Part shown: one piece after another, positions 53,549 to 63,939 of the stretch
Numbering within the stretch: position 1 is the first letter of the stretch
How the letters are laid out: each line of letters starts with the position of its first letter
Assembly (NCBI RefSeq): GCF_001422325.1
Contig: NZ_LMMR01000004.1
Location: 655,899 to 719,898, forward strand
Direction: 5' to 3'
From: Leifsonia sp. Leaf264
Lineage (GTDB): Bacteria > Actinomycetota > Actinomycetes > Actinomycetales > Microbacteriaceae
Length of the DNA: 64,000 bases
The notes under the pieces: model-generated
The model's database searches: none
Told to the model about the DNA's origin: nothing
The model's input: the letters and a program-made list of their open reading frames with translations, nothing else
Program-made: the position numbers and the translations under genes

Positions 53549-53590
53549 CACGCGGCGGGCGGTCCGGGTTCCCGGGCAGCCCGCCGCGTG
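53549..53590 (+). terminator. Hairpin terminator after tpiA
   Basis: Perfect 12-base arms CACGCGGCGGGC and GCCCGCCGCGTG around an 18-base loop that holds a second small GC-rich palindrome. It begins 6 bases after the stop. Confidence 0.7.
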
Positions 53591-53594
53591 CCGT

Positions 53595-53600
53595 TATACT
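53595..53600 (+). promoter_or_regulatory. -10 box of secG
   Basis: TATACT, a near-consensus -10, five bases after the tpiA terminator and about 50 bases before the secG GTG. Confidence 0.55.
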
Positions 53601-53650
53601 GGCCAGAGTTCTTCCGGCGCTTCGTCGCGCCGATCTTCGAAAGGTTTTCC

Positions 53651-53902
53651 GTGGACATCCTCCAGGTCGTACTCCAGGTCATCCTGGGCCTGACGAGCCT
53701 CCTGCTCACCCTGCTCATCCTGCTCCACAAGGGTCGTGGCGGCGGTCTCTCCGACATGTTCGGCGGCGGGGTGACCTCGAACCTCGGTGCGTCCGGTGTC
53801 GCCGAGCGCAACCTCAACCGCATCACGGTCATCCTCGGCCTGGTGTGGATCTCGTCGATCGTCGTCCTCGGCCTCATCACGAAGTTCGAAACCGGCGCCT
53901 GA
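53651..53902 (+). CDS. secG: Preprotein translocase subunit SecG
   Basis: 83-aa membrane protein that assists SecYE. Two membrane spans (about residues 3-23 and 58-78) joined by the conserved loop HKGRGGGLSDMFGGG. The GTG at 53651 has AAAGG upstream and gives the usual length; a frame from 53588 would add 21 unconserved residues that overlap the promoter. Confidence 0.93.
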   Translation: MDILQVVLQVILGLTSLLLTLLILLHKGRGGGLSDMFGGGVTSNLGASGVAERNLNRITVILGLVWISSIVVLGLITKFETGA

Positions 53903-53938
53903 GCGCCCTCACCCTCTTCACGGATTTAAGGACAAGCA

Positions 53939-54304
53939 ATGGCTTCAGGTGGTAGCGCGATCCGCGGTTCTCGCGTCGGCGCAGGCCCCATGGGCGAGCA
54001 GGACCGCGGATTCCACGCCGAGCGCGTGGCCGTGTCCTACTGGGACGCCCTCGGCAATGAGACCGTGCGGCACTTTGCCGCGAACCTCCCGGCCGAGGAG
54101 ATCCCCGAGACCATCGACTCTCCCTCGTCGGGACTGCCCGCCGGGCGCGACAAGGAGAACCCTCCTCTCGTCGCCAAGATGGAACCGTACAAGACCCACC
54201 TCGCGTACGTGAAGGAACGACGCACCGAGGAGGAGGCCGAGCAGCTCCTCGATGAGGCGCTCCAGCAGCTGCGCGTGCGTCGAGGCACCGCCGCCTCCGA
54301 GTAG
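53939..54304 (+). CDS. rbpA: RNA polymerase-binding protein RbpA
   Basis: Actinobacteria-specific protein that binds sigma and RNA polymerase and stabilises open promoter complexes. 121 aa. N-terminal SAIRGSRVGAGPMGEQDRG, the core domain AERVAVSYWDALGNETVRHFAANL, the basic linker and the C-terminal sigma-interaction helix PYKTHLAYVKERRTEEEAEQLLDEAL. It confirms the phylum. It is convergent with the pentose-phosphate operon, separated by a long palindromic terminator. Confidence 0.95.
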   Translation: MASGGSAIRGSRVGAGPMGEQDRGFHAERVAVSYWDALGNETVRHFAANLPAEEIPETIDSPSSGLPAGRDKENPPLVAKMEPYKTHLAYVKERRTEEEAEQLLDEALQQLRVRRGTAASE

Positions 54305-54317
54305 GCACCACGACATG

Positions 54318-54353
54318 ACGAAGGGCCGCATCCGATCGGATGCGGCCCTTCGT
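54318..54353. terminator. Bidirectional terminator between rbpA and pgl
   Basis: A perfect 36-base palindrome centred on GATC. It folds equally on both strands and lies between convergent genes, so it can end both transcripts. Confidence 0.88.
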
Positions 54354-54378
54354 ATTCGTACGGCCTGTCGGCGCCGGG

Positions 54379-55146
54379 TCAGTAGCTCGGTGCGATGAGG
54401 TTCTCGGGAACCTCGGATGCCGCCTCGGCGTCGACGAAGAACACTGTGCGCTTGCGGCCCTTGATGCCGGCGACAGGAACCTCGTCACGGGCGGCGCCAG
54501 CGAGGGCCAGGCCGAGTGCCGATGCCTTGTCGGCGCCGGAGAGCACCATCCAGACCCGCTCCGAGGAGTTGAGAGCCGGACGGGTCAGGCTCAGCCGCTC
54601 CGGCGGCGGCTTGGGGGAGTTGCGCACAGGGATGACGCTTCGGTCCTCGATGCTGATGCCGGACCTGTGCGGGAACAGCGAGGCGATGTGTCCGTCGGGC
54701 CCGACACCGAGGAAGGTGATGTCGAATCTCGGGGTGGCGTCGCCCTCACCGTGAGCCTCGAGCTCGGCGGCGTACTGCACGGCAGCGTCGTCGAGCGTGA
54801 TGCCGGAGTCCGAGGACGGATACGCGTGCACGTTCTCGGCGGGAACGCTGATGTGGTCGAGCAGTGCCTCGCGAGCCTGCTGGTCGTTGCGCTCGGGGTC
54901 GCCGGCGGGAAGCCAGCGCTCGTCGCCCCACCAGAAGCTCACGCGCGACCAGTCGATGGTGTCGCGGGCCGGGCTGGCGTTGATGGCCGCGAGCACCGCC
55001 GTGCCGACGCGCCCGCCCGTGAGCACCACGTTCGCCGCGCCCTGGTCATCGAGGATGTCGACGGTCTTCGTGATGAAGCGAGCAGCGACCGAGGCTGCGA
55101 GCGAACCGGTGTCGGCGTGCACCAGGACGCGGCGTTCGTTGGTCAT
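54379..55146 (-). CDS. pgl: 6-Phosphogluconolactonase
   Basis: Hydrolyses 6-phosphogluconolactone, the second oxidative step of the pentose phosphate pathway. 255 aa, NagB/DevB fold. Key segments: SFWWGDERWLPAGDPERND and FLGVGPDGHIASLFP. Last gene of the operon; its ATG overlaps the opcA stop by four bases. Confidence 0.94.
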   Translation of the reverse strand: MTNERRVLVHADTGSLAASVAARFITKTVDILDDQGAANVVLTGGRVGTAVLAAINASPARDTIDWSRVSFWWGDERWLPAGDPERNDQQAREALLDHISVPAENVHAYPSSDSGITLDDAAVQYAAELEAHGEGDATPRFDITFLGVGPDGHIASLFPHRSGISIEDRSVIPVRNSPKPPPERLSLTRPALNSSERVWMVLSGADKASALGLALAGAARDEVPVAGIKGRKRTVFFVDAEAASEVPENLIAPSY

Positions 55147-56108
55147 GCGAGAGGGCCCTCCGTAATCGCGCTCGGGGCGCCCAGGGTGGCCAGTCCACCC
55201 GTGATGACCTCACCATACAGTTCATCGGGGTCGAGCCTGCGCAGTTCGTCGGCCAGGCAGTCGCGCAGGCTGCGGCGCGCGAGCGCCACGTCATGCGTCG
55301 GCTGACCGGGCTGGGTGAGCGTCGCGACGCCGCCGTGCTTGCGCACGAGGTCGATCGACTCCTCCCCGCGGAACAGCCGCACCCCGTGGATGCCCTGCGA
55401 GCTCTCCGGGCCGGTGAGCTCGTAGTCGGTCTGCACCTGCAGCGCGAGGTGCAGCCACGCCGCCAGCAGGGTCGTCGACGGCGAGTCCGCCGAACCGGAG
55501 ACCTGCACTGCGGTGACGTTCTCGTACGGCGGCTGGTCGAGCACGGCGGCGAGCTGGGCCCGCCACAGCGTGACGCGGGTCCATGCGAAGTCGGTGTCGC
55601 CCGGCGTGTAGTTCTTCGCGCAGGCCTCGAGGGCGAGCTGCGGATCGGCGTGACGACGGGTCGCATCGGTGATCCGGCGCAGCGCGATGAGGCCGAGCGG
55701 CGACTTGCCGGGAACCTCGGGAGCGCGGCCGGGCCACCACACGACGACGGGGGCGTCGGGCAGCAGCAGGCCCATGATGAGGCTCTGCTCGTCCGTGGCA
55801 GTCGGACCGGAGGGTCGCAGGATGACGACCTCGCTCGCGCCGGCATCGCCACCGACGCGGATCTCCGCGTCGAGGCCAGGGGCCGCATCCGGAGCCGAAT
55901 CGGGATCGGTCGAGATGACGATGACCCGCATGGGGTGCTCGCGCGACGCGTCGTTGGCGGCCTCGATGGCCTCCTCGGTGATCGCCTCGTCGGAGGCGAT
56001 GACGAGGGTGAGCACGCGGCCGAGGGCGACGGCGCCGCCCTCCTCGCGGATCTTGACGAGTGCCTTCGAGATCCCACTCGTCGTGGTGTCGGGCAGGTCG
56101 ACGATCAT
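55143..56108 (-). CDS. opcA: Glucose-6-phosphate dehydrogenase assembly protein OpcA
   Basis: 321 aa. OpcA stimulates glucose-6-phosphate dehydrogenase and is found in cyanobacteria and actinobacteria next to zwf. It begins MIVDLPDTTTSGISKALVKIREE; the middle shows VVWWPGRAPEVPG and the C-terminal half DVALARRSLRDCLADELRRLDPDELYGE. Overlaps zwf and pgl by four bases on each side, so all three are translationally coupled. Confidence 0.93.
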   Translation of the reverse strand: MIVDLPDTTTSGISKALVKIREEGGAVALGRVLTLVIASDEAITEEAIEAANDASREHPMRVIVISTDPDSAPDAAPGLDAEIRVGGDAGASEVVILRPSGPTATDEQSLIMGLLLPDAPVVVWWPGRAPEVPGKSPLGLIALRRITDATRRHADPQLALEACAKNYTPGDTDFAWTRVTLWRAQLAAVLDQPPYENVTAVQVSGSADSPSTTLLAAWLHLALQVQTDYELTGPESSQGIHGVRLFRGEESIDLVRKHGGVATLTQPGQPTHDVALARRSLRDCLADELRRLDPDELYGEVITGGLATLGAPSAITEGPLA

Positions 56109-57646
56109 GGACGCCTCCAGGTACGGCCGTCGCGGGCCAGCAGTTCATCGGCTTCGGCAGGACCCCAGGTGCCGGGGTTGTACTGCTCGGGTTGGCCCTG
56201 GGTCTCCCAGAACTCCTCGATCGGGTCGAGGATCTTCCAGGACAACTCGACCTCCTCGTGCCGGGGGAAGAGGGGCGGGTCGCCGAGGAGCACGTCGAGG
56301 ATCAGACGCTCATAGGCCTCGGGGCTCGCCTCGGTGAAGGCGTGTCCGTAGCCGAAGTCCATCGTGACGTCACGCACCTGCATGCCGGCGCCGGGAACCT
56401 TCGAGCCGAAGCGGATCGTGACCCCCTCGTCGGGCTGCACGCGGATGACGAGGGCGTTCTGGCCGAGCTGCGAGGTCTGGCTGCCGGCGAAGATCTGCTG
56501 CGGCGCACGCTTGAAGACCACGGCGATCTCGGTGACCCGGCGGCCGAGGCGCTTGCCGGCACGCAGGTAGAACGGGACTCCTGCCCAGCGGCGGGTACCG
56601 ATCTCGAGCTTGACCGCTGCGTAGGTCTCCGTGGTGGACTCGGGGCTCATGCCGTCCTCCTCGAGGAACCCGAGGACCTTCTCACCGCCCTGCCAACCAC
56701 CGGCGTACTGGCCGCGAGCCGTCGCCGTCGAGAGGTCGGCCGGCAGCCGGACCGCTGCGAGCACTTTCTCCTTCTCCGACCGCAGGGCGGAGGCGTCGAA
56801 GGAGATCGGCTCCTCCATCGCGGTCAGGGCGAGGAGCTGCAACAGGTGGTTCTGGATGACGTCGCGCGCGGCGCCGATCCCGTCGTAGTAGCCGGCACGA
56901 CCACCGACGCCGATGTCCTCGGCCATCGTGATCTGCACGTGGTCGACGTAGTTGGCGTTCCAGATGGGCTCGTAGAGCTGGTTGGCGAAGCGCAGGGCGA
57001 GGATGTTCTGCACAGTCTCCTTGCCCAGGTAGTGGTCGATCCTGAACACCGAGTCCTGGGGGAAGACCGAACCGACCATCTGGTTCAGCTCGCGGGCCGA
57101 CTCCAGGTTGTGGCCGAACGGCTTCTCGATGACGACGCGTCGCCACTGCCCGTCCTCGGCCTCGGCGAGGCCGGAGCGGCGCAGCTGCTCCGTCACCTGG
57201 GGGAACGCCTTCGGCGGGATCGACAGGTAGAACGCGTGGTTGCCCATCGTGCCGCGATCGCGGTCGAGCTCGGCCAGCGTCTCCTTCAGGGTCTCGAACG
57301 CCGCGTCGTCGTCGAAGGTGCCGGGCACGAAGCGGATGCCCTGCGCGAGCTGGGTCCACACCTCCTCGCGGAACTCGGTGCGCGCGTACTGCTTGACCGA
57401 GTCGTGCACGATCTTCATGAAGTCCTGGTCCTCCCAGTCCCGTCGGGCGAACCCGACGAGACCGAATCCGGGAGGAAGCAGGCCACGATTGGCGAGATCG
57501 TAGACGGCCGGCATCAGCTTCTTGCGCGACAGGTCTCCCGTCACGCCGAAGATGATGAGCGCGCTCGGACCGGCGATGCGGTTGAGCCTGTAGTCGATCG
57601 GTGAGCGCAGTGGGTTGTGCTCGGCCGACACGTCAGCGGGGTTCAT
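56105..57646 (-). CDS. zwf: Glucose-6-phosphate 1-dehydrogenase
   Basis: Oxidises glucose 6-phosphate, producing NADPH, and commits sugar to the oxidative pentose phosphate pathway. 513 aa. N-terminal dinucleotide motif GVTGDLSRKKLMPAVYDL; catalytic signature RIDHYLGKETVQN. ATG start; 15 bases after pgi. The partner OpcA follows directly. Confidence 0.96.
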   Translation of the reverse strand: MNPADVSAEHNPLRSPIDYRLNRIAGPSALIIFGVTGDLSRKKLMPAVYDLANRGLLPPGFGLVGFARRDWEDQDFMKIVHDSVKQYARTEFREEVWTQLAQGIRFVPGTFDDDAAFETLKETLAELDRDRGTMGNHAFYLSIPPKAFPQVTEQLRRSGLAEAEDGQWRRVVIEKPFGHNLESARELNQMVGSVFPQDSVFRIDHYLGKETVQNILALRFANQLYEPIWNANYVDHVQITMAEDIGVGGRAGYYDGIGAARDVIQNHLLQLLALTAMEEPISFDASALRSEKEKVLAAVRLPADLSTATARGQYAGGWQGGEKVLGFLEEDGMSPESTTETYAAVKLEIGTRRWAGVPFYLRAGKRLGRRVTEIAVVFKRAPQQIFAGSQTSQLGQNALVIRVQPDEGVTIRFGSKVPGAGMQVRDVTMDFGYGHAFTEASPEAYERLILDVLLGDPPLFPRHEEVELSWKILDPIEEFWETQGQPEQYNPGTWGPAEADELLARDGRTWRRP

Positions 57647-57661
57647 ACTGCTCCTTCGCGA

Positions 57662-59263
57662 CTAGCGGATCGCGTCGAACAGCGCCGCGGTGTCTGCGGC
57701 GGCGTTCGTCAGGTTCAGGCGCAGGACGGGGCGGTCGTGGTCGGCCAGCACGCTGGCGTCGCCGATGGCCTGGGCCTGGATGAGCTCCCCGAACGTGAAC
57801 GGGATGCCGGGGATCTCGAGATCCTCGACGGCGTTCTGCGTGATCTGCAGGAACACGCCGACGGCGGGACCGCCCTTGTGGAACTGACCGGTCGAGTGCA
57901 GGAAGCGAGGTCCCCATCCGAAGGTCACGGGGCGGCCTGAGCGCTCGGCGAGGATCGCGCGCAGCTCGGTGAGCTGCGGGAGCGCCAGGCGGTCGACGTA
58001 GGCCTGGATGGCGATGTAGCCGTCGTCGCCGACCTCTTCGAGAAGCACCTCGATGGCCGAGACCAGGTCGCTCGACGCCCCGATGACATCGGGAGTGCCG
58101 CGCACCTCGATGCCGCCGGTGACGAACGCCGCAGGCTCGGGGGCCGGGCGGGCGTCGAGGAGGGCGCGCGTGGCGATCTTGGCCGACTCGACGTCGGGCT
58201 GGTCGAACGGGTTGATCCCGAGCAGGCGACCGGCGACGGCGGTGGCGTACTCCCACACCAGGAACTGCGCGCCGAGGGTTCCGCTCACACGGATCTCGTC
58301 GGCACCGTCGACGAAGACGTCGTCTCCGGCGTCATCGACCAGGCGCACCAGCTGCAGGTCGGCGAGCTCGTCCTTCAGCTCGGGGGCGTCCTTCTCGAGC
58401 ACGACGGGCAGGATGCCCTTGCCGAGCTTTCCGGTGGACTCGGCGATGAGCTGCTCGGCCCAGTCTCCGAAGCCGACGATGTGGGTGCCGTCGGTGATGA
58501 TGCCCAGCTTGTCGCGCAGGGGAGAGGTGCCGGCGATGGCCGCGCCCAGGATGAGTCCGGGGTTCGACGCGTCGTCGATGGCGAGGCTGAGCGCGATGGT
58601 CTCGGCCTCGTCGAGGAGCTCGCCGATGTCGACGCCGGACAGGCCGCTCGGCACCAGGCCGAAGGCCGTGAGGGCCGAGTAGCGTCCACCGACGTTGGGG
58701 TCGGCGTTGAAGACCCTGTAGCCGGTCTCGCGGGCGTTCTTGTCGAGCGGCGATCCGGGGTCGGTCACCACGATGATGCGGGTGAGCGGGTCGATGCCGG
58801 CGTCCGTGAACGCGGCCTCGAAGGCACGGCGCTGGCTGTCGGTCTCGGTGGTCGAGCCCGACTTCGACGAGACCACGAGGGCGGTCTCGGCGAGCCTGTC
58901 GCCGAGGGCGCTGAGCACCTGGCCGGGCTCGGTGGAGTCGAGCACCGTGAGGTCGACGCGTGCCGTGTTGGTGATGACCTCGGGAGCGAGCGACGATCCG
59001 CCCATTCCGGCGAGGGCGATGTGGCGCACTCCTGCGGCGTGGAGCTCGTCGCGCAGGGCGTTGATCTCCTCGACGAGCGGGCGGGAGATCGCGACGGACT
59101 CGGTCCAGCCCAGGCGCTTCGCGGCCTCGGACTCGGCATCCGGTCCCCAGAGGGCGGCGTCGAAGCCCGTGATGCCCGAGGCGACGAGATCTTTCACGAG
59201 AGTGGGGACGTGCGTGCGCACGGCCTCGGCTGCGGCTCCGCTCACCGAGATGCGGAAGCTCAT
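57662..59263 (-). CDS. pgi: Glucose-6-phosphate isomerase
   Basis: Interconverts glucose 6-phosphate and fructose 6-phosphate. 533 aa with two SIS domains. Sugar-phosphate loop [13 protein letters not shown] and the PGI signature region [13 protein letters not shown] are visible. It lies inside the pentose-phosphate operon, between tal and zwf, so the pathway can be fed from either end. Start overlaps the tal stop by four bases. Confidence 0.92.
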   Translation of the reverse strand: MSFRISVSGAAAEAVRTHVPTLVKDLVASGITGFDAALWGPDAESEAAKRLGWTESVAISRPLVEEINALRDELHAAGVRHIALAGMGGSSLAPEVITNTARVDLTVLDSTEPGQVLSALGDRLAETALVVSSKSGSTTETDSQRRAFEAAFTDAGIDPLTRIIVVTDPGSPLDKNARETGYRVFNADPNVGGRYSALTAFGLVPSGLSGVDIGELLDEAETIALSLAIDDASNPGLILGAAIAGTSPLRDKLGIITDGTHIVGFGDWAEQLIAESTGKLGKGILPVVLEKDAPELKDELADLQLVRLVDDAGDDVFVDGADEIRVSGTLGAQFLVWEYATAVAGRLLGINPFDQPDVESAKIATRALLDARPAPEPAAFVTGGIEVRGTPDVIGASSDLVSAIEVLLEEVGDDGYIAIQAYVDRLALPQLTELRAILAERSGRPVTFGWGPRFLHSTGQFHKGGPAVGVFLQITQNAVEDLEIPGIPFTFGELIQAQAIGDASVLADHDRPVLRLNLTNAAADTAALFDAIR

Positions 59264-60372
59264 TTCGCTGCCTCGAGAGCTGTCTTCACGGTCTCGAGCA
59301 GCTCGCCCCAGGAGACGATGAACTTCTCGACGCCCTCCTTCTCGAGCAGGGCGGTCACCTCGTCGTAGGAGACGCCGAGGCCCTCGAGCTGGTCGAGGAT
59401 CTCACGGGCGGCGTCGTAGGAGCCGCTGACGGTGTCGCCCTCGATGACGCCGTGGTCGAAGGTGGCCTCCATCGTCTTCTCGGGCATCGTGTTGACGACG
59501 CCCTGCGCGACGAGGTTCGTCACGTAGAGGGTGTCGGGCAGAGACGGATCCTTGACGCCGGTCGACGCCCACAGCGGGCGCTGCACGTTGGCCCCGGCCC
59601 GCAGGAGGTTCTGGGCGCGGTCGGTCGCGAACTCGTCCTTGAAGAGCTCGTAGGCCAGCTGGGCGTTGGCGACGCCGGCCTTGCTCTTGAGCGCGAGAGC
59701 CTCGTCGGTGCCGATGGCGGTGAGTCGCTTGTCGATCTCGGTGTCGACGCGCGACACGAAGAAGGAGGCGACGGAGTGGATGGTCGAGAGGTCGATGCCC
59801 GCGGCCTGAGCCTTCTCGAGTCCGGCGATGTAGGCCGCGATGACGGCCTGGTGACGCTCGAGGCTGAAGATCAGGGTGACGTTGACGCTGATGCCGGCTC
59901 CGATGACCTCGGTGATGGCCTCGAGGCCCTCGACCGTTGCCGGGATCTTGATCATCGCGTTGGGGCGGTCGACCTTGGCCCAGAGCTGCTTGGCCTGTTC
60001 GATGGTCTTCGCGGCGTCGTGGGCGAAGCCGGGCTCGACCTCGATCGAGACGCGGCCGTCGACGCCGTCCGTGGCGTCGTACACGCCGCGGAAGATGTCG
60101 GAGGCGTTGGCCACGTCATCCGTCGTGATCTCGAAGACGGCCTCGTCGACCGATGCGCCGCGAGCGGCGAGTTCGGCGACCTGAGCCTCGTAGGCGTGGC
60201 CGTTGGCGAGGGCGCCGGCGAAGATCGTCGGGTTCGTGGTGACGCCCACGACGTTCTTCTCCTCGATGAGCTTCGCGAGGCCGCCCGACGTGATGCGCTC
60301 ACGCGAGAGGTCGTCGAGCCAGATGCTGACGCCGGCTGCTGAGAGCTCGGCGAGGGGGGTGGTTCCGGTCAT
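59260..60372 (-). CDS. tal: Transaldolase
   Basis: Moves a dihydroxyacetone unit between sugar phosphates in the non-oxidative pentose phosphate pathway. 370 aa, the long form typical of actinobacteria. Schiff-base lysine K142 in [12 protein letters not shown]; the N-terminal [13 protein letters not shown] is conserved. ATG start; tkt ends 27 bases upstream. Confidence 0.95.
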   Translation of the reverse strand: MTGTTPLAELSAAGVSIWLDDLSRERITSGGLAKLIEEKNVVGVTTNPTIFAGALANGHAYEAQVAELAARGASVDEAVFEITTDDVANASDIFRGVYDATDGVDGRVSIEVEPGFAHDAAKTIEQAKQLWAKVDRPNAMIKIPATVEGLEAITEVIGAGISVNVTLIFSLERHQAVIAAYIAGLEKAQAAGIDLSTIHSVASFFVSRVDTEIDKRLTAIGTDEALALKSKAGVANAQLAYELFKDEFATDRAQNLLRAGANVQRPLWASTGVKDPSLPDTLYVTNLVAQGVVNTMPEKTMEATFDHGVIEGDTVSGSYDAAREILDQLEGLGVSYDEVTALLEKEGVEKFIVSWGELLETVKTALEAAK

Positions 60373-60399
60373 GTGTTCAGATCTCCTTCATGCTGCGCA

Positions 60400-62493
60400 T
60401 CACGCGGATGCGAGCGACTCCTTGGCTGCGGCGACGACGGCTTCAGCCGTGATGCCGAATTCGCGGAACAGCGTCTTCCAGTCGGCCGAGGCACCGAAGT
60501 GCTCGATCGAGATGCTGCGGCCGCGGTCTCCCACGTACTTGTCCCAGCTCATCGAGATGCCGGCCTCGACCGAGACACGGGCCGTGACGGATGCCGGGAG
60601 CACCGACTCGCGGTACTCGGCCGACTGCTCCTCGAACCACTCCAGGCTCGGGGCGGACACGACGCGGGCGTTGATGCCGTCGGCCTTCAGCGCCTCGCGC
60701 GCCTGCACGGCGAGCTGCACCTCGGATCCGGTGGCGATGAGGACGACGTCGGGCGTGCCGTTCGCGGCCTCGGCCAGGATGTAGGCGCCCTTGGCCGTGT
60801 TCTTCGCCGAGGCGAAGACGTCGCCGGATGCCTCTCCGTCACCACGCTCGAACACCGCGATGTTCTGGCGGGTGAGGGCGATGCCGGCCGGTCCCTGGCG
60901 GCGCTTGAGGATCTCGAGCCAGGCGTAGGACACCTCGTTCGCGTCGCCCGGGCGGACGACGTCCAGCCCGGGGATCGCGCGCAGCGTGGAGAGCTGCTCG
61001 ACGGGCTGGTGGGTCGGGCCGTCCTCGCCGAGGGCGACCGAGTCGTGCGTCCAGACGTAGATCGCCGGCGCCTTCATGAGCGCGGCGAGACGGACGGCCG
61101 GGCGCATGTAGTCGCTGAAGATCAGGAAGGTGCCGCCGAACGGGCGCGTGTTGCCGTGCAGCACGATGCCGTTCAGGATCGCGCCCATGGCGTGCTCGCG
61201 GATGCCGAAGTGCAGCACGCGGCCGTACTCGTTGCCGGTCCACTCGTGGGTGGAGTGCTCGCTCGGCACGAAGGAGGCGGCGTTCGTGATGGTGGTGAGG
61301 TTCGACTCGGCCAGGTCGGCCGATCCGCCCCACAGCTCGGGCACGACGCCGGCGATGGCGTTGATGACCTTGCCGGATGCCGCACGGGTCGAGACCTCGA
61401 CGCCGGCCTCGAACACGGGCAGCACGTCCTCGACGCCGTCGGGCAGCTCGCCCGTCAGCACGCGGTCGAGCAGCTGCTTGCGCTCGGGGTTCGCCTCGGC
61501 CCAGGCGTCGAAGGACACCTGCCATTCGGCGTGCTGGGCGGCGCCCCGCTCGACGGCCGCACGGGTGTGGGCGAGGACCTCGGGGTCGACGTCGAAGGTC
61601 TTGTCGGGGTCGAAGCCGAGAACCTCCTTGACGGCTGCGAGCTCTTCGGCTCCCAGGGCCGACCCGTGGATCTTGCCGCTGTTCTGCTTCTTCGGGCTGG
61701 GCCAGCCGATGATCGTCTTCAGGATGATCAGCGACGGCTTGTCAGTCTCGGCCTTCGCAGCCTCGATCGCGCGGTTCAGCTCGGCGACGTCCTCGACGTA
61801 CTCGCCGGTCTTCTTCCAGTCGACGGTCTGCACGTGCCAGTGGTAGGCCTCGTAGCGGGCCGCGACGTCCTCGGTGAAGGCGATGTTGGTGTCGTCCTCG
61901 ATGGAGATCTGGTTGCTGTCGTAGATGACGACGAGGCTTCCGAGCTCCTGGTGGCCGGCCAGCGACGAAGCCTCGCTGGTGATGCCCTCCTGGAGGTCGC
62001 CGTCTCCGGCGATGACGTAGATGTTGTGATCGAAGGGGCTCGTGCCGGCTGCGGCATCCGGGTCGAACAGTCCGCGCTCGAAACGCTGGGCGTAGGCGAA
62101 GCCGACGGCGGAGGAGAGGCCCTGGCCCAGTGGGCCGGTGGTGATCTCGACGCCGTCGGTGTGGCCGTACTCGGGGTGGCCCGGTGTGAGCGAACCCCAG
62201 GTGCGGAGTGCCTTGAGGTCGTCGAGCTCGAGGCCGTAGCCGCCGAAGTAGAGCTGGACGTACTGGGTCAGCGAGCTGTGGCCGGCCGAGAGGATGAAGC
62301 GGTCGCGACCGATCCATTCGTTGTCGGACGGGTCACGGCGCATGACCTTCTGGAACAGCAGGTAGGCCGCCGGGGCGAGGCTCATGGCCGTTCCGGGGTG
62401 GCCGTTGCCCACCTTCTCGACCGCGTCCGCCGCGAGGATGCGTGCGGTGTCGACGGCCTTGGCGTCGATGGGTTCCCATTGCAGAGCTGGCAC
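60400..62493 (-). CDS. tkt: Transketolase
   Basis: Thiamine-diphosphate enzyme of the non-oxidative pentose phosphate pathway. 697 aa. GNGHPGTAMSLAPAAYLLF near the N terminus, TPP-binding GDGDLQEGITSEASSLAG with DSNQISIED, and the pyrimidine-domain motif HDSVALGEDGPTHQPVEQL. GTG start; a GAAGGG ribosome-like site lies 11 bases upstream. First gene of tkt-tal-pgi-zwf-opcA-pgl, with a long leader. Confidence 0.96.
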   Translation of the reverse strand: MPALQWEPIDAKAVDTARILAADAVEKVGNGHPGTAMSLAPAAYLLFQKVMRRDPSDNEWIGRDRFILSAGHSSLTQYVQLYFGGYGLELDDLKALRTWGSLTPGHPEYGHTDGVEITTGPLGQGLSSAVGFAYAQRFERGLFDPDAAAGTSPFDHNIYVIAGDGDLQEGITSEASSLAGHQELGSLVVIYDSNQISIEDDTNIAFTEDVAARYEAYHWHVQTVDWKKTGEYVEDVAELNRAIEAAKAETDKPSLIILKTIIGWPSPKKQNSGKIHGSALGAEELAAVKEVLGFDPDKTFDVDPEVLAHTRAAVERGAAQHAEWQVSFDAWAEANPERKQLLDRVLTGELPDGVEDVLPVFEAGVEVSTRAASGKVINAIAGVVPELWGGSADLAESNLTTITNAASFVPSEHSTHEWTGNEYGRVLHFGIREHAMGAILNGIVLHGNTRPFGGTFLIFSDYMRPAVRLAALMKAPAIYVWTHDSVALGEDGPTHQPVEQLSTLRAIPGLDVVRPGDANEVSYAWLEILKRRQGPAGIALTRQNIAVFERGDGEASGDVFASAKNTAKGAYILAEAANGTPDVVLIATGSEVQLAVQAREALKADGINARVVSAPSLEWFEEQSAEYRESVLPASVTARVSVEAGISMSWDKYVGDRGRSISIEHFGASADWKTLFREFGITAEAVVAAAKESLASA

Positions 62494-62847
62494 TGGTCAC
62501 TGACCCTTCTCAATGCGTCAGGAGCCACCGCGAGTGCAGGGGCCCCGTTGTTGTCGGAGCGCGCCGTTGTCATCCTTGGCACAGCATGGAAAGCGCAGGA
62601 TCGATGCGGTCGATGATGAGGATCGGATCGCGCCGGGCGCACAGGCTGATAGGCGAGCCTTCCCAGTATAGATACAGCGACTTTGTCTATTACGGACGAA
62701 GAGGCGGCACGCGGTCTCAGTCCCGTTGCAGGATCCCCACAGTCGGCCGTCCTGCGCGAGCGGTGGCGGTGGGGCTGCTCGGCGCGCCGATGGCCTAGAC
62801 TGGATGCAGCATTCCCGGGCCGACTATTTCCCGGATTATGGGGAGTA
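62494..62847. promoter_or_regulatory. Divergent promoter region between tkt and ctaB
   Basis: 354 bases without a gene. On the minus strand TATACT (62665-62670) is a good -10 for tkt, implying a leader of about 165 bases; a small AGGCT/AGCCT hairpin lies near its start. On the plus strand TAGACT (62796-62801) is a -10 for ctaB with a leader of about 40 bases and GGGGAG before the ATG. I saw no further reading frame with coding character. Confidence 0.5.
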
Positions 62848-63768
62848 ATGAACGTCGCACTTGAGACACGATCCGCCGCGTCCTCCATCGGAGTCCGACG
62901 CAAGCTGAACGCGTACCTCTCGTTGACGAAGCCGCGCGTCGTCGAGCTCCTCCTCGTCGTGACGGCCCCGACGATGATCCTCGCCCAGGGCGGCATCCCG
63001 TCGCTGTGGCTCGTGCTCGCGACCCTCATCGGCGGTGCCATGAGCGCGGGCTCGGCCGGAGCCTTCAACTGCTACATCGACCGCGACATCGATCGCCTGA
63101 TGAAGCGCACGAAGAACCGCCCGCTCGTGACCGGCGACCTGTCGGACCGCGAAGCCCTCGTGTTCGCGTGGGGCCTCGGCATCGCCTCCATCGTCTGGCT
63201 CTGGGTCTTCACCAACTGGCTCGCCGCGGTGCTGTCACTCGGGGCGATCCTGCTCTACGTCGTGTTCTACAGCCTGATCCTGAAGCGCCGCACCTCCCAG
63301 AACATCGTCTGGGGCGGCGTCGCCGGCTGCATGCCCGTGCTCATCGGCTGGGCCGCCGTCACGGGCAGTCTGAGCTGGACCCCCTTCATCCTGTTCGCGA
63401 TCATCTTCCTCTGGACGCCGCCGCACTACTGGCCCCTGTCCATGAAGTACCGGGAGGACTACAAGGCGGCGGGAGTGCCGATGCTCGCCGTCGTCCGCGG
63501 ACGGGCGCAGGTCGGACTCCAGGTCATCCTGTACGCGTGGGCCACTGTCGCCTGCTCGCTGCTCCTCATCCCCGTCGCCGGCATGGGCCTGCTGTACACG
63601 GCCGTCGCCCTCGTCGTCGGCGGATGGTTCATCTACGAGTCGCACAGGCTCTACGACCTGGCCATCCGGCACGTCGAGGTGTCGCCGATGCGCGTGTTCC
63701 ACGGCTCGATCGCCTACCTGTCGCTGCTCTTCCTCGCGATCGGCATCGACCCGCTGCTGCCGTTCTAG
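62848..63768 (+). CDS. ctaB: Protoheme IX farnesyltransferase (heme O synthase)
   Basis: Adds a farnesyl group to heme B to form heme O for the terminal oxidase. 306 aa with about eight membrane spans. The first aspartate-rich motif is [19 protein letters not shown] (about residues 73-91); the second conserved loop is [18 protein letters not shown]. In actinobacteria ctaB is regularly divergent from tkt, as here. A small TCCGT/ACGGA hairpin (63772-63785) follows the stop. Confidence 0.95.
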   Translation: MNVALETRSAASSIGVRRKLNAYLSLTKPRVVELLLVVTAPTMILAQGGIPSLWLVLATLIGGAMSAGSAGAFNCYIDRDIDRLMKRTKNRPLVTGDLSDREALVFAWGLGIASIVWLWVFTNWLAAVLSLGAILLYVVFYSLILKRRTSQNIVWGGVAGCMPVLIGWAAVTGSLSWTPFILFAIIFLWTPPHYWPLSMKYREDYKAAGVPMLAVVRGRAQVGLQVILYAWATVACSLLLIPVAGMGLLYTAVALVVGGWFIYESHRLYDLAIRHVEVSPMRVFHGSIAYLSLLFLAIGIDPLLPF

Positions 63769-63822
63769 TCCTCCGTCTCGACGGATCGGGCGTCCGAGCA
63801 GCATCCTGGCGGCATCCGGGCG

Positions 63823-63843
63823 GCACGCGGCACGCGGCACGCG
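63823..63843. repeat. Three tandem 7-bp repeats (GCACGCG)
   Basis: GCACGCG repeated three times without gaps in the region downstream of ctaB. Probably slipped-strand expansion. Confidence 0.8.
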
Positions 63844-63939
63844 GCCAGCAGAATCCGCGCCACGCGCCATATACGGGGCCTCTGCGCCAACCAACGGGGC
63901 GGGTGAATTCATACAGTCGTTGCAACGTGAGGGGTTGCG

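Noticed and set aside
54318..54353. Perfect 36-bp palindrome as an operator
   Set aside because: It lies between convergent genes right after both stop codons, the normal place for a two-way terminator.
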